64,000 nucleotides of DNA from Paenibacillus sp. (GTDB taxonomy: Bacteria > Bacillota > Bacilli > Paenibacillales > YIM-B00363): the NCBI RefSeq assembly GCF_031177825.1, contig NZ_JAPSKE010000003.1, positions 1 through 64,000 of the forward strand, written 5' to 3'. Below, in pieces: positions 42,069-51,050 of the stretch. A program made the position numbers and the translations under genes. The notes under the pieces are model-generated. The model had not been told where the DNA came from and made no database searches. It saw only the letters and a program-made list of their open reading frames with translations. How positions within the stretch are numbered: position 1 is the first letter of the stretch; every line of letters starts with the position of its first letter.

Positions 42069-42500
42069 ATGAACAGCGAATTCACGATCGCGGTACACAG
42101 TCTCGTCCTCCTTGCGTACACGCCGGACCATATGGCGACGAGCGAGAAGATCGCGTGCAACGTCGCGACGCATCCCGCGAGGGTGCGCAAGGTGATGGGC
42201 TGCCTGCGCAACCGGGGATACGTCGTCACGAAGGAAGGTCTCGGCGGAGGATATTCGCTCGACTGCGATCCGGATGCCGTCACGTTGGCCGAGATTTACC
42301 GGGTGATGTGTCCGGGCTCGCTGAAGCCGTCATGGACCTCGGGCAATCCCGAGGAGAAGTGTTTGGTCGCGGGCAACATGCAGTGCGTCATGGATCGGAT
42401 TTTCGCGGACGCGGAGCGGCACTTGGAGGCATACTTCGAGGGGCTGACGATCGGCGACGTGCTTAGGTCGATTCGGGAATCGCAGAAGGCGAAGGGATAG
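42069..42500 (+). CDS. Rrf2 family transcriptional regulator
   Basis: A 143-residue Rrf2 regulator. The winged helix opens SEFTIAVHSLVLLAY, with the recognition helix in ATHPARVRKVMGCLRNRGYV, and the wing shows the family's G-L-G-G-G-Y (KEGLGGGYSL). The C-terminal part has Cys residues (VMCPG, EEKCLVAGNMQC) that differ in spacing from the 2Fe-2S ligands of IscR, so a cluster or thiol switch is possible but unproven. The start at ATG 42069 follows CGAGGAGA; the ATG at 42061 runs into a stop at once. A strong promoter with a dyad lies upstream, and a thioredoxin and a nitroreductase follow, which hints at redox control. Confidence 0.92.
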   Translation: MNSEFTIAVHSLVLLAYTPDHMATSEKIACNVATHPARVRKVMGCLRNRGYVVTKEGLGGGYSLDCDPDAVTLAEIYRVMCPGSLKPSWTSGNPEEKCLVAGNMQCVMDRIFADAERHLEAYFEGLTIGDVLRSIRESQKAKG

Positions 42501-42601
42501 GACGGAATGGGGAAGCGACTTCTTGCGGGAGACGGCGCCCTTTTCCGAGGTAACTGTTACAGATTTGATTACAATTTGGATTCATGCGAGGAGGAAGAGA
42601 C

Positions 42602-42949
42602 ATGTCGGAGCAGCTTAAGCAAGCGAGACTGGCGGAGGGCGATTGGGTCGCGGGGACGTCGGTGAACGACGAACGGATCCGGGGGTATGTACGCAGCCGC
42701 GACCCGTTGGACGGAATCGTAACGGTCGCCGTCGTCGAGTCGGATCGCGCGGAGTCGGTCGGGAAGACGGTGTATGCGAAGGAGGCGCAGCTGAAGCGGC
42801 TGCCGGACGACGTGGCGTCCGACCCCGAAGCGCTGCGCGAGCTGATCGACTTGGCGCTGTCGGCGCGGGACGAGGCTTGGTTTTACGAGCTGACGGCGGA
42901 GCTGATCGCGCTGACGGCGGTGAGAGGGATGTCCGCGGCGCCGGCCTAA
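42602..42949 (+). CDS. IDEAL-domain protein
   Basis: A 115-residue cytoplasmic protein. Its C-terminal half carries the IDEAL motif in altered form: ELIDLALSARDEAWFYELTAEL, a short helical element found in several small Bacillales proteins. The N-terminal half (residues 8-70) looks like a small beta-barrel, with G-D-W-V-A-G-T, R-I-R-G-Y-V and G-I-V-T-V-A-V-V. ATG 42602 follows CGAGGAGGAAG. It lies between the Rrf2 and thioredoxin genes. Function is not known; members have been considered adaptors. Confidence 0.75.
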   Translation: MSEQLKQARLAEGDWVAGTSVNDERIRGYVRSRDPLDGIVTVAVVESDRAESVGKTVYAKEAQLKRLPDDVASDPEALRELIDLALSARDEAWFYELTAELIALTAVRGMSAAPA

Positions 42950-43003
42950 AGACGGCGAACCGCGTTAATTATATATATTATCTATAGGGTAGGAGGGTTT
43001 TCT

Positions 43004-43321
43004 ATGTCGTTGCAACATGTGACGGATCAAACCTGGGGTGAGGTCGTCGGTCGAGACGGATTGGTATTGGTGGATTTCTGGGCGCCTTGGTGTGGACCGT
43101 GCCGGATGATCGCCCCGGTGCTCGACGAAGTGGCCGCGGAGGCGGGCGACAAGCTGACCGTCGCGAAGCTGAATGTGGACGATAATCCCGAGTCGGCTGC
43201 GGCGAACGGCGTCATGAGCATTCCGACGCTGAAGCTGTTCAAGAACGGCGTCGAGGTGGATATGGTGGTAGGGTTCCGGGACAAGACGCAGCTGAAGCAG
43301 TGGATCGAACGACATATCTAA
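43004..43321 (+). CDS. trxA: Thioredoxin
   Basis: A 105-residue thioredoxin, the standard size. The redox-active site is WAPWCGPCRM with Cys30 and Cys33. The cis-Pro segment is S-I-P-T-L-K-L-F, and the family Asp and Lys (V-D-F-W, K-L-N-V-D) are present. It reduces disulfides in cytoplasmic proteins with electrons from thioredoxin reductase. ATG 43004 follows AGGAGGG, and the upstream 30 bases are strongly AT-rich. Most Bacillales have several thioredoxins, so whether this is the essential one cannot be told. Confidence 0.95.
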   Translation: MSLQHVTDQTWGEVVGRDGLVLVDFWAPWCGPCRMIAPVLDEVAAEAGDKLTVAKLNVDDNPESAAANGVMSIPTLKLFKNGVEVDMVVGFRDKTQLKQWIERHI

Positions 43322-43395
43322 TAGAGAACAAGAGAACAATAGAGACGGAATAGTGACGGAATAGAGACATCGAGCGGAGAGGAATGGGAGAACCA

Positions 43396-44043
43396 ATGGA
43401 ACCGACTGTAATCGAAGAGGCTTCGCGCACGCCGGAGACGATCCGCGTCATGAAGGAACGGCATTCGGTGCGCGCGTACGAAGCGGGACTCGCGATGCCG
43501 AAGGAGGATCTCGACGCGATTCTAAGCGCGGCCGGGAGCGCGCCGTCGTCGTGGAACCTGCAGCCGTGGAAGTTTCTCGCGATCGAGGACGCGGCGCTTC
43601 GCGAGAAGCTGCTGCCGATTGCGAACCATCAGCGGCAGGTCGTGGATAGCTCGGTCGTCGTCGCCGTGCTCGGGGATCTAGAGGGGTACCGCAACGCGGA
43701 AATCGTGTACGGCGAGCGCGTCGAGTCCGGCGCGATGAGCGCGGAGATCAAGGATACGCTCGTCGGCCAAGTGGAGCGCGCCTACGGGAGCGGCACGGTC
43801 GCCCGGGACGAGGCGTTCCTCAACGGCGGCTTCGCCGCGATGCAGCTCATGCTGGCCGCCAAGGCGCTCGGATACGATACGTGCCCGATGGGCGGGTTCC
43901 GCAAGGACGCGTTCGTCGAGGCGTTCCGCGTTCCGGAGCGGTACGTTCCGCTGCTGCTGATCTCGATCGGCAAGCCGGCGAAGGCGGCGCACCCGTCGAC
44001 GCGGTTCTCGTTGGAGGAGACGGTCGTGCGGGATACGTTTTAA
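43396..44043 (+). CDS. Nitroreductase family flavoprotein
   Basis: A 215-residue NAD(P)H-dependent FMN reductase. It opens M-K-E-R-H-S-V-R-A-Y, where the R-x-S-x-R pattern binds FMN phosphate. A-P-S-S-W-N-L-Q-P-W contributes to the flavin site, and the second half shows AAKALGYDTCPMGGF, typical of the family. Such enzymes, similar to YodC, reduce quinones or nitroaromatics and aid redox defence. ATG 43396 is preferred over ATG 43384, which touches the binding site. It may be co-transcribed with thioredoxin, 74 bases upstream. Confidence 0.9.
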   Translation: MEPTVIEEASRTPETIRVMKERHSVRAYEAGLAMPKEDLDAILSAAGSAPSSWNLQPWKFLAIEDAALREKLLPIANHQRQVVDSSVVVAVLGDLEGYRNAEIVYGERVESGAMSAEIKDTLVGQVERAYGSGTVARDEAFLNGGFAAMQLMLAAKALGYDTCPMGGFRKDAFVEAFRVPERYVPLLLISIGKPAKAAHPSTRFSLEETVVRDTF

Positions 44044-44047
44044 GTTT

Positions 44048-44062
44048 GGGGGGGGGGGGGGG
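44048..44062. repeat. Run of 15 G
   Basis: Fifteen consecutive G bases start five bases after the nitroreductase stop. It is intergenic. Its 3' end can pair with GCCCACC downstream. Such runs slip both in replication and in sequencing, so the exact length is uncertain. Confidence 0.9.
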
Positions 44063-44082
44063 CGGAAGCCCACCTTTTTTTA
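44058..44082 (+). terminator. Probable terminator after the nitroreductase gene
   Basis: GGGGGC pairs with GCCCACC (one mismatch) around a GGAA tetraloop, followed by TTTTTTT. It shares its left arm with the G run. Confidence 0.55.
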
Positions 44083-44085
44083 GTT

Positions 44086-44443
44086 TATAGCAACAAACCG
44101 CGGCAGATAAGCGGAATATTCCGTCTAAAGCGGCGACACTGCCTCAACCTTAGAGCATCCGCATTGTTTCATACGCCATAGCCGCCTCTCTCGCCACCCG
44201 CCCCGACGGTCCGGCACAATCCGCCGCCTCGCGCCGCGATTCCGTCGGCAATCGACGGCACGGCCGCGCGAACGACACACGAACCGTCACGCCCGCCTTC
44301 CATGATCTGCAAATCCGGTCGAATCAACCGTAAAAATCGCATATCCGATGTCGCCTTCCCCCGATTTTGATCCGTGTTCAAAAAAAAATTAAGGCATCCG
44401 ACAGCATACGACAAAAGCATACAGAACCCGACGTCGTTCTTCG
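44086..44443. other. Gene-free stretch before the chemosensory operon
   Basis: I see no convincing gene here. It holds one copy of a palindromic repeat at 44107, a GC-rich part, then an abrupt change at about 44380 to AT-rich sequence with an A9 run, leading into the promoter at 44444. The AT-rich part may be a binding region for regulators. Confidence 0.6.
44107..44124. repeat. ATAAGCGGA-TATTCCG palindromic element, copy 2
   Basis: ATAAGCGGAATATTCCG is nearly the same as the element at 18293. Both lie between genes. Confidence 0.45.
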
Positions 44444-44472
44444 TTTACACAATTTATCGATATCTCTATACT
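44444..44472 (+). promoter_or_regulatory. SigA promoter of the chemosensory operon
   Basis: TTTACA (44444-44449) and TATACT (44467-44472) are spaced by exactly 17 bases, about 64 bases before the kinase start and within an AT-rich stretch. No other good promoter is seen down to cheA. Confidence 0.7.
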
Positions 44473-44535
44473 TTGAAAAGTGGTCGAAGGATTACCAATT
44501 TAATTACATATATTTACAGCTGGTGGAGATTAATC

Positions 44536-45981
44536 ATGGATAGTCTAGACGATTGCAGCGAAGAGCGCTCCTACCCCTTCGGGCCGATTCACGAGTGGCT
44601 GCCCGACGTCAGCGTCGCGGAGAACGGACGGATGATCGTCGTCTCGCGAAGCATGCGGGAGCTATTCGGCTACGGGGACCGCGAGTTGATCGGCGAACGG
44701 ATCGAACGATTGTTCAGTCCGGATTCCCTGGAGCGCTTATCGGGTTCGGACGAGCAGCCGTTCCGCCTTCAGACGAAGGCGTACCGCAAAAACAAAACGA
44801 CGATTCACGTCGACCTACACGCGTCTACGTTTCATCGCGGCAGCAGCGTATACCTCGTTATTCGCGCCATGGAGGACATCACGCCCCCGAAGGCGGAGGA
44901 GACGAGCGTCGCGATCATCGAGGAGCGGTTCCGGTCGGCGTTTCATTTCGCGGCCGTCGGCATGGCGCTGGTGACCGTGCAGGGCGTCCTGCAGGAGATG
45001 AACTACGCGTTCTGCGAAATTATCGGGCTTCCGGCGCAGACGTCGGGAGCGCTGAATATCAAGTCGTTCCTGTACCCGGAAGACATGGACAGCTATCTGG
45101 AGGGCTGCACGCGGCTGTTGATCGGAGAGACGCAGTCGTGCGAGATGGAGAAGCGGCTCCTCCACGCCTCGGGCCGCCTCGTCTGGGGAGCGCTGTGCAT
45201 CACGCTGGTTCGAGACGTCGACGGTCGTCCGCTGAACTACATCATACAACTCCAAGACATTACGCAGAAGAAGGAGACGGAAGAGCTGCTCCGCAAGTCC
45301 GACAAGCTCACCATCGTCGGTCAGCTGGCGGCCGGCGTCGCGCACGAAGTACGCAATCCGCTGACCGTGTTGAAGGGTTTCGCCCAGATTTTGCGTTCGG
45401 GGGACAGAGGGAACCGCTATTTCGAGCTGATGCTCTCCGAGGTGGAGCGCATCGAATCGATTATCGGGGAGTTTCTGATGCTGGCCAAACCCCAGATGGT
45501 GAAATTCTACGAAGCGGACTTGAACGTGCTGACGAGCGAAGTCGCGAGCTTGATGGAGACGAAAGCGATCATGAGCGGCGTCCAAATCCATATGCGCCCG
45601 CCGTCCGGTCCGAATCCGATATTGTGCGACGCGAATCAGATCAAGCAGATGCTGGTGAACCTGATGCAGAACGCGATCGAATCGATGACGAGCGGCGGCC
45701 GGCTGCGCGTCGGGCTGACCCGGAAGGAGCCGTCGGCCGTGACGCTGACCGTGGAAGACGACGGCTGCGGCATTCCCGAGGATCGGCTGTCGAAGCTTGG
45801 GGAGCCGTTCTACTCCAGTAAGGAGAAGGGAACGGGGCTCGGTCTGATGATTAGCTACCAGATCATTCAGAAGCACCGAGGACGCGTGAAAGTAACGAGC
45901 AAAGTGAACGAAGGCACGACTTTCGAGATCGTGTTTCCGATATCCGAAAAATCAACGTTACTGGAGGTTCGTCAACCATGA
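44536..45981 (+). CDS. Soluble PAS-domain sensor histidine kinase
   Basis: A 481-residue kinase without membrane segments. Two PAS domains lie at about residues 20-115 and 128-250; the second ends with a clear PAC motif ([12 protein letters not shown]). The dimerisation domain carries the phospho-accepting His270 in [16 protein letters not shown], and the ATP domain has the N box LMQNAIESM, then DDGCGIPE and GTGLGL. The end of the catalytic domain (TFEIVFPI) is intact. The layout is like sporulation kinases KinA-KinE. ATG 44536 follows GGTGGAGATTAATC; the frame is open upstream but lacks a site. Its stop overlaps the MCP start, so it belongs to the chemosensory operon. No response regulator with a DNA-binding domain is adjacent. 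Confidence 0.92.
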   Translation: MDSLDDCSEERSYPFGPIHEWLPDVSVAENGRMIVVSRSMRELFGYGDRELIGERIERLFSPDSLERLSGSDEQPFRLQTKAYRKNKTTIHVDLHASTFHRGSSVYLVIRAMEDITPPKAEETSVAIIEERFRSAFHFAAVGMALVTVQGVLQEMNYAFCEIIGLPAQTSGALNIKSFLYPEDMDSYLEGCTRLLIGETQSCEMEKRLLHASGRLVWGALCITLVRDVDGRPLNYIIQLQDITQKKETEELLRKSDKLTIVGQLAAGVAHEVRNPLTVLKGFAQILRSGDRGNRYFELMLSEVERIESIIGEFLMLAKPQMVKFYEADLNVLTSEVASLMETKAIMSGVQIHMRPPSGPNPILCDANQIKQMLVNLMQNAIESMTSGGRLRVGLTRKEPSAVTLTVEDDGCGIPEDRLSKLGEPFYSSKEKGTGLGLMISYQIIQKHRGRVKVTSKVNEGTTFEIVFPISEKSTLLEVRQP

Positions 45982-47942
45982 ATGAGAAGAAGACGCTGCT
46001 GTCGCCGCCCACGTATCCGAAGATCAGGCAGGACGAAGCGCCGCCGAGAGAGGCGAGGGAGTTCCGGTCCGAACCTGCGGATTCGCTCGACCCTGCGGCG
46101 GGCAAGCGGCTGCAGGAGCAGCGGCAGCGGGCGAGGACGTTCGCGAAATACCAGCAGCTGTCGGAACGGTTGGCCGCGGCGTCGCAGCAGCTGTCCGCGG
46201 GCGTAGAGGAATCGCAGTCGGCGATGCAAGAGCTGCGCCAAGCGATGGAGCAGCTCGTGACGGGCGCGGAAGAGTCGAGCGCCGCATGCGAGGAAAGCTC
46301 GGCCTCCATTACGAAGATCATGGACAATATGAACGCGATCTCCCATAACGTGACGCTGTCGATGAACCGGAGCTTGACGATTCAGCAGATCGTCGCGGGC
46401 TCGTCCTCCGACATTCATCGGCTCGTCGAGGGCGTGACGTTCTCCGCGGCCAAGAGCTCGGATTCGGCGCGCGCGATCGGCCGATTGGAGCGGCAGGCGC
46501 AGGAGATCGGCGACATTATCGGCACGGTCGTTCATCTGGCGGATCAGACGAATCTGCTGGCGCTGAACGCGGCGATCGAAGCGGCGAGAGCCGGAGAGCA
46601 CGGCGCCGGCTTCGCGATCGTGGCGGACGAGGTGCGCGCGCTGGCGGAAGTGTCCGAGAAGTCCGCGAACGATATTCGGGGACTCGTCGCGAGCATTCAA
46701 GCGGAGGTCGCTCCGATCGCGGCGTCGATCAAGGAGGCGGAACGCGTCGCGCTGCAGGAGGCGGACAACGGGCGCGGCGTCATCCGATTGCTGACGACCG
46801 TAAGCGAGAAGATCGAGCTGTTCGTCCAGCGCGTGAAGGAAATGAACGGAGAGTCGCTCGTCCTGCGGACCGGCATTCGCGATTTCGAAAACGGCGCGAG
46901 GGTCATCGCCCAAGCGTCCGAGGAGCAGGCGACGGGCGCCGCTCAAGCGCTCCAGGCGATTCTTCAGCAATCGAGAGCGCTGCAGGACATCAATCACAGC
47001 GCTCTGGAGCTTTCGGATCTCACCGAGGATTTGCGCTCGAGCAAGAACGCGGCGCGTTCGGCCGAGACGTTGGCCGCGGCGGCGGCGGAGCTGTCCGCCT
47101 CGATTACGGAAGCGGGACAGTCGGCGCAGCAGATCATGTACGCGATCAACGGCATGGACCGGAGCTCGGAGATGCAGTCCGTGGCGACGGAGCAATCCGC
47201 GACGGCGGTCACGCAGCTCGAGCAGATGACGAAGAAGGTGGCCGGCCTCGCCGTATCGTCCGAGACGCATCTCGCCGAAGTGGCGAGCCTGTACGACGCG
47301 GGGAAGCGGCAAACCGACGCCATGATCGAAAATGTCGCGGAAGGCCTCCAGGCTATGGAGGACAATCTGGACAAGCTGGTTCGCCTCGACGGTCAATTCT
47401 GCAGCATCGACAAGATCGTGAACGCGATCGACCGCGTCGGCATCCAGACGAACATGCTGGCCGTCAACGGCGCGATCGAAGCGGCGGGCGCCGGGAAATT
47501 CGGCCGCGGTTTCGCGGTCGTGGCGGCGGACATTCGTTCGCTGGCCGTCGAGACGGCGGGTCATGCGGAGAACATCAAGGATCTCATCCGCGATACGCAG
47601 TCGCAGGTGTCGGCCGTGCTGCGGGAGCTGCAAGTGTCCAAGGAGACGACGAAGGCCGAGGTCGAGAAGGAGAAGCGCATCTTGACCGATTCGCTCCGCA
47701 TCGAAGAAGATTTGCGCCATATGCGCAGCATGATCGCCGATAACGCGGGCCGGTTGAACGAGATGGAATTCGCCATTATCGAATCCAAGCGGGCGGTCGA
47801 TCAGATCGCGGTCACGTCCGCGGAATCCGCGGCGGCGAGCAAGCAGGCGGCGCATGCCGGTCAAGAGCAAAACATCGGCATCAACGAGCTGGCTCGGGCG
47901 ATCGAGGAAATCGCGAGCATGGCGGACGACATCTACTTGTAA
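45978..47942 (+). CDS. Soluble methyl-accepting chemotaxis protein with two signalling tips
   Basis: A 654-residue MCP without signal peptide, membrane helix or HAMP domain. It is almost all coiled coil. Two separate hairpin tips are visible: one at about residues 187-240 ([21 protein letters not shown]) and one at about 488-540 ([21 protein letters not shown]). Normal MCPs have only one. Each tip should bind CheA and CheW; the second departs from consensus and may be weaker. No sensor domain is recognised, although the first 90 residues differ. The start overlaps the kinase stop as ATGA. It probably forms a cytoplasmic array with the other products of the operon. Confidence 0.9.
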   Translation: MNEKKTLLSPPTYPKIRQDEAPPREAREFRSEPADSLDPAAGKRLQEQRQRARTFAKYQQLSERLAAASQQLSAGVEESQSAMQELRQAMEQLVTGAEESSAACEESSASITKIMDNMNAISHNVTLSMNRSLTIQQIVAGSSSDIHRLVEGVTFSAAKSSDSARAIGRLERQAQEIGDIIGTVVHLADQTNLLALNAAIEAARAGEHGAGFAIVADEVRALAEVSEKSANDIRGLVASIQAEVAPIAASIKEAERVALQEADNGRGVIRLLTTVSEKIELFVQRVKEMNGESLVLRTGIRDFENGARVIAQASEEQATGAAQALQAILQQSRALQDINHSALELSDLTEDLRSSKNAARSAETLAAAAAELSASITEAGQSAQQIMYAINGMDRSSEMQSVATEQSATAVTQLEQMTKKVAGLAVSSETHLAEVASLYDAGKRQTDAMIENVAEGLQAMEDNLDKLVRLDGQFCSIDKIVNAIDRVGIQTNMLAVNGAIEAAGAGKFGRGFAVVAADIRSLAVETAGHAENIKDLIRDTQSQVSAVLRELQVSKETTKAEVEKEKRILTDSLRIEEDLRHMRSMIADNAGRLNEMEFAIIESKRAVDQIAVTSAESAAASKQAAHAGQEQNIGINELARAIEEIASMADDIYL

Positions 47943-47968
47943 CGCGCCGGAAAGAAGGGGAGGCCATG

Positions 47969-49375
47969 ATGGAGACGACATCGGTCAGACAGCTCGTGAC
48001 GTTCGCGTTGGATGGAGACGTCTATGCGGTCGGCATCGAATCGGTTGCGTTCGTCGTCGCCGCGGGCGCCTCGACGCGGGTGCCGCACGCCGATTCGTTC
48101 ATCGACGGGCTGACGAACGTTCGCGGCGCGCTCTTGCCCGTCGTGGACGGCGTCCGCTGGGCGAGCGGAGCGCCGCGCGTCTATGGGAAGGCAGGCAAGA
48201 TCGTCGTGCTGCGGCAGCGGGCGAACGACGTCGGCCTCGCGGTCGACCGCATGCTGGGCGTCGCCGAGGCGCGCGAGCGGGAGATCGCTCCGCTGTCGTC
48301 GGGGGAAGCGGACATCTATGAAGGATTGTATATGCGGGAGGATACGGCGGTCCGCATCTTCCGCGTGCAGGCCTTATTCGACGCGCTGAAATCGCGCAAG
48401 CCCGCCGTCGCCGATTCGGCGCCTATGGCGACGAGCGTTCGCGCGCTCCGGTCCGGCGAGCGGGACGTCGAAGCGGCGCCGCAAGAACGCCGCATGCTCC
48501 GTTTCGAGACGAGCGGGGAACAGTACGGACTCGACATGGGCGGCGTGCGCGAAATCCTCCCGATGCCGGAGAAGCTCGTCGGCGTGCAGGGTCTGCCGCC
48601 GTACGCGATGGGCACGGGCGTATATCGGAACGGAACGGCGATGCCGATCGTTCATCTCGGCGCGTTGCTGCTCGCAGGCGCCGCCTCGAAGCCGCGGCGC
48701 GTCGTCTGCGCCGAGGTCGCGACGCCGAACGGCCGGCAGATCGTCGGCCTCGCCGTCGACTGGGTGCACGATTTGCAGGCGCCGCGGGCGGACGCCGCCG
48801 CTCGCTTCGCCCCGTCCTTGGAGTCGTACTCGGAGATGGTTCGGGGCGTCGCGTACGCCTCGTCGGGGACGCCGATGTTCGTCTTGGACGAGGAGCGGCT
48901 GCTCGGAGAGGGCGGCGCGTTATGCCGGCTGCTGCCTTCGCAGGCGGGCCGGCGCGCGTCCGCAGCCGAAGCGGCCGAGGAGGCGCCGGAGGGCGGCGCG
49001 CCGGACAGCTTATACGTATTCTTCCAGGCGTGCGGGCAGGAATACGGCATGCCGGCCGGCGACGTTAAGGAGGTGCGGCGATTGACGCGGTTAACGCCGG
49101 TTCCGCACGCGCCGGCCGGCATCGCCGGCGTGGCGAACGTGCGCGGCCGCATCTTGACGGTCGTCGGCGCGCAGGCCGCGCTGGAGCTGGGCGGCGCGCG
49201 GGAGCGGACGGCGCACCTCATCGTCGCGGAGAAGGACGGCGCCGAGCGCGGCATCGCCGTGCCCCGGGTGACGCGGGTCGTCCGCATCCCGCCGGACCAA
49301 ACCAAGCAAGGCTTCTACCATTGCAGCCGCGACCGGAAGCTCGTTCCGCTGGTCGCTCCGTCTGCGTTCCGGTAG
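47969..49375 (+). CDS. Triple CheW-domain protein
   Basis: A 468-residue scaffold with three CheW domains and little else: about residues 6-150, 170-310 and 345-468. The first opens RQLVTFALDGDVYAVGIESV and has the INVRG-like T-N-V-R-G-A-L-L-P-V-V-D; the third has VANVRGRILTVVGAQAAL. The middle copy lacks the N-V-R-G motif and so may have lost one binding surface. A protein with three CheW units could link several kinases or receptors in one array. ATG 47969 follows AAGGGGAGG by 5 bases. It is the only CheW of the operon apart from the domain in CheA. Confidence 0.9.
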   Translation: METTSVRQLVTFALDGDVYAVGIESVAFVVAAGASTRVPHADSFIDGLTNVRGALLPVVDGVRWASGAPRVYGKAGKIVVLRQRANDVGLAVDRMLGVAEAREREIAPLSSGEADIYEGLYMREDTAVRIFRVQALFDALKSRKPAVADSAPMATSVRALRSGERDVEAAPQERRMLRFETSGEQYGLDMGGVREILPMPEKLVGVQGLPPYAMGTGVYRNGTAMPIVHLGALLLAGAASKPRRVVCAEVATPNGRQIVGLAVDWVHDLQAPRADAAARFAPSLESYSEMVRGVAYASSGTPMFVLDEERLLGEGGALCRLLPSQAGRRASAAEAAEEAPEGGAPDSLYVFFQACGQEYGMPAGDVKEVRRLTRLTPVPHAPAGIAGVANVRGRILTVVGAQAALELGGARERTAHLIVAEKDGAERGIAVPRVTRVVRIPPDQTKQGFYHCSRDRKLVPLVAPSAFR

Positions 49376-49408
49376 CGGTATACATCTTAGCGAATCAGGA
49401 TGGTAACT

Positions 49409-50467
49409 ATGGGCAACCGAATTAAAGTGCTGATCGTGGACGATTCCGCCTTGATGCGGCAGCAGCTTACGCTTCTGTTGTCCAAGCATCCCAGCATCGA
49501 AGTGATCGGCTCGGCGCGGGACGGCAGAGAAGGGGTCGAAAAGGCGATCCGCCTGCAGCCCGACGTCGTGACGATGGACATTCATATGCCGACGATGGAC
49601 GGGATTACGGCGCTGCAATACGTAATGGAGATCGCGCCGCGCCCCGTCATCATCTTGTCGGCGTATTCCCGCAAGGGGGCGCTCGTAACGTTCGAGGCGC
49701 TCGAGCTGGGCGCGTTCGACTATGTGACGAAACCGGAGGTCATGGGCGCCGCGGAGATGGGGAAGACGGTCGACTTGCTCGTCGAGCGGATCGTCGCCGC
49801 CGCGTCCGGCTCGAGCCGGACGCGCAAGCGCCCGGACGACGAGTACGCGGAGGAAACGGGGGAGCGGGGGGAGCCGTTCCGGAAGGCGATCGCGATCGGC
49901 GCTTCCACGGGCGGCCCGAGAGCGGTGGAGGATATCGTCCGCCATCTGCCGGCGGACTTGCCGGCGCCCGTCTTCCTCGTGCAGCATATGCCGCCGCTGT
50001 TTACGAGCTCGTTCGCGGAGCGGCTGAACGAGAAGTACCCGATTCGAACGGTGGAGGGCGCGCATCGGATGCCCGTCGAGCCGGGCACCGTCTACGTCGC
50101 GCCCGGAGGCAAACATATGACGGTCGAGAAGGTGCTCGGCAAACCTCAATACCGCATCGCGGTCGGCGCTCTGCCGAAGGAGACGATATTCAAGCCTTCC
50201 GTGGACGTGACGATGATGTCGCTGCTCGAGCAGCTCCCCGCATCGAAGCTGATCGGGGTGCTGCTGACGGGCATCGGCTCGGACGGCGCGCAGGCGATGG
50301 TGGAAATCAAAAAGCGCGGGGGCTTCACGATCGCGGAAGCCGAGGAAACGGCGGTCGTATACGGCATGCCGCGGGCCGCGGCGGAGATGGGCGGCGCCAG
50401 CGTCGTCCTGCCGTATTCGCAGATCGGCAGGTTCATTGTGGGCGAGGTGATGAGGGATGGATCCTAA
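49409..50467 (+). CDS. cheB: Chemotaxis methylesterase CheB
   Basis: A 352-residue protein with a receiver domain (phospho-acceptor Asp57 in VVTMDIHMP) and a C-terminal methylesterase domain. The catalytic triad is Ser166 (IGASTGGP), His193 (VQHMPP) and Asp292 (GIGSDGA). It removes methyl groups from MCP glutamates once CheA phosphorylates it, so the operon has its own adaptation branch with CheR. ATG 49409 has a weak AGGATGGT upstream. Its end overlaps the HEAT gene by 11 bases. Confidence 0.96.
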   Translation: MGNRIKVLIVDDSALMRQQLTLLLSKHPSIEVIGSARDGREGVEKAIRLQPDVVTMDIHMPTMDGITALQYVMEIAPRPVIILSAYSRKGALVTFEALELGAFDYVTKPEVMGAAEMGKTVDLLVERIVAAASGSSRTRKRPDDEYAEETGERGEPFRKAIAIGASTGGPRAVEDIVRHLPADLPAPVFLVQHMPPLFTSSFAERLNEKYPIRTVEGAHRMPVEPGTVYVAPGGKHMTVEKVLGKPQYRIAVGALPKETIFKPSVDVTMMSLLEQLPASKLIGVLLTGIGSDGAQAMVEIKKRGGFTIAEAEETAVVYGMPRAAAEMGGASVVLPYSQIGRFIVGEVMRDGS

Positions 50468-51050
50468 GCAATTTCGGTTTTACTGCCAGGCGGGCAACCT
50501 CGGCATGATTCGAGAGGTGCTGGCGGACTTGTCCGCGGCGAGTCGGGAGGAGTATTTGCGGAGCGTGCTTCAGCTGCCGCTTCGCTCCGACGTGCTGGAA
50601 TACTTGGGCTCCGAGGTGACGCGCCTCTCCGGCGAACAGGGTACGGCGATTCTCATCGAGCTGTTGTATTCCGAAGAGGCCGCCGCTCGCAATCTGGCGA
50701 TCGAGCTGTTTCCGGCGTTCGGCATCGCCTCGCTGCGAGTGCTGCAGTCGCATGCGTGCGACATGGACCCGGACGTTCGGCTGTTCGTCGTGCAAGCGAT
50801 GCAGCAACTTCCTTATAAAGACGAGGTCGTGCGGACGCTCGCCAAGCAGCTGTCGGTGGAACGGGAACCGAACGTGCTGGTCGCCATCGTCGAAGCGATC
50901 GGGGATATGGGCGCGGGTCCGGCGGAAGCGGAGGCGATCGTCGGCGCGATGGAGGCTTACGATCATCCGTACGTCCGGTTCGTCGGCGAGCGGGCGCTGC
51001 TTCGCCTCGGTTGGGAGCGGCTTGCCGCGACCGGCGGAGAACGGTTATGA
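50457..51050 (+). CDS. HEAT-repeat protein in chemosensory operon
   Basis: A 197-residue cytoplasmic protein made of paired helices like HEAT repeats. One repeat is AAARNLAIELFPAFG followed by ASLRVLQSHACD, the next DPDVRLFVVQAMQQLP, then EPNVLVAIVEAIGDMG and HPYVRFVGERALLRLG. The D/E-P-x-V-R pattern is typical. Such a fold binds other proteins, so it may be an adaptor between CheB, CheR and the array. It overlaps cheB by 11 bases and cheR by 4, which implies tight stoichiometry. No function is known. Confidence 0.8.
   Translation: MDPKQFRFYCQAGNLGMIREVLADLSAASREEYLRSVLQLPLRSDVLEYLGSEVTRLSGEQGTAILIELLYSEEAAARNLAIELFPAFGIASLRVLQSHACDMDPDVRLFVVQAMQQLPYKDEVVRTLAKQLSVEREPNVLVAIVEAIGDMGAGPAEAEAIVGAMEAYDHPYVRFVGERALLRLGWERLAATGGERL

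Noticed and set aside
45972..47981. 669-codon antisense frame across the MCP gene
   Set aside because: Full of Arg, His and Leu with no known motif; the sense frame has two clear MCP tips.
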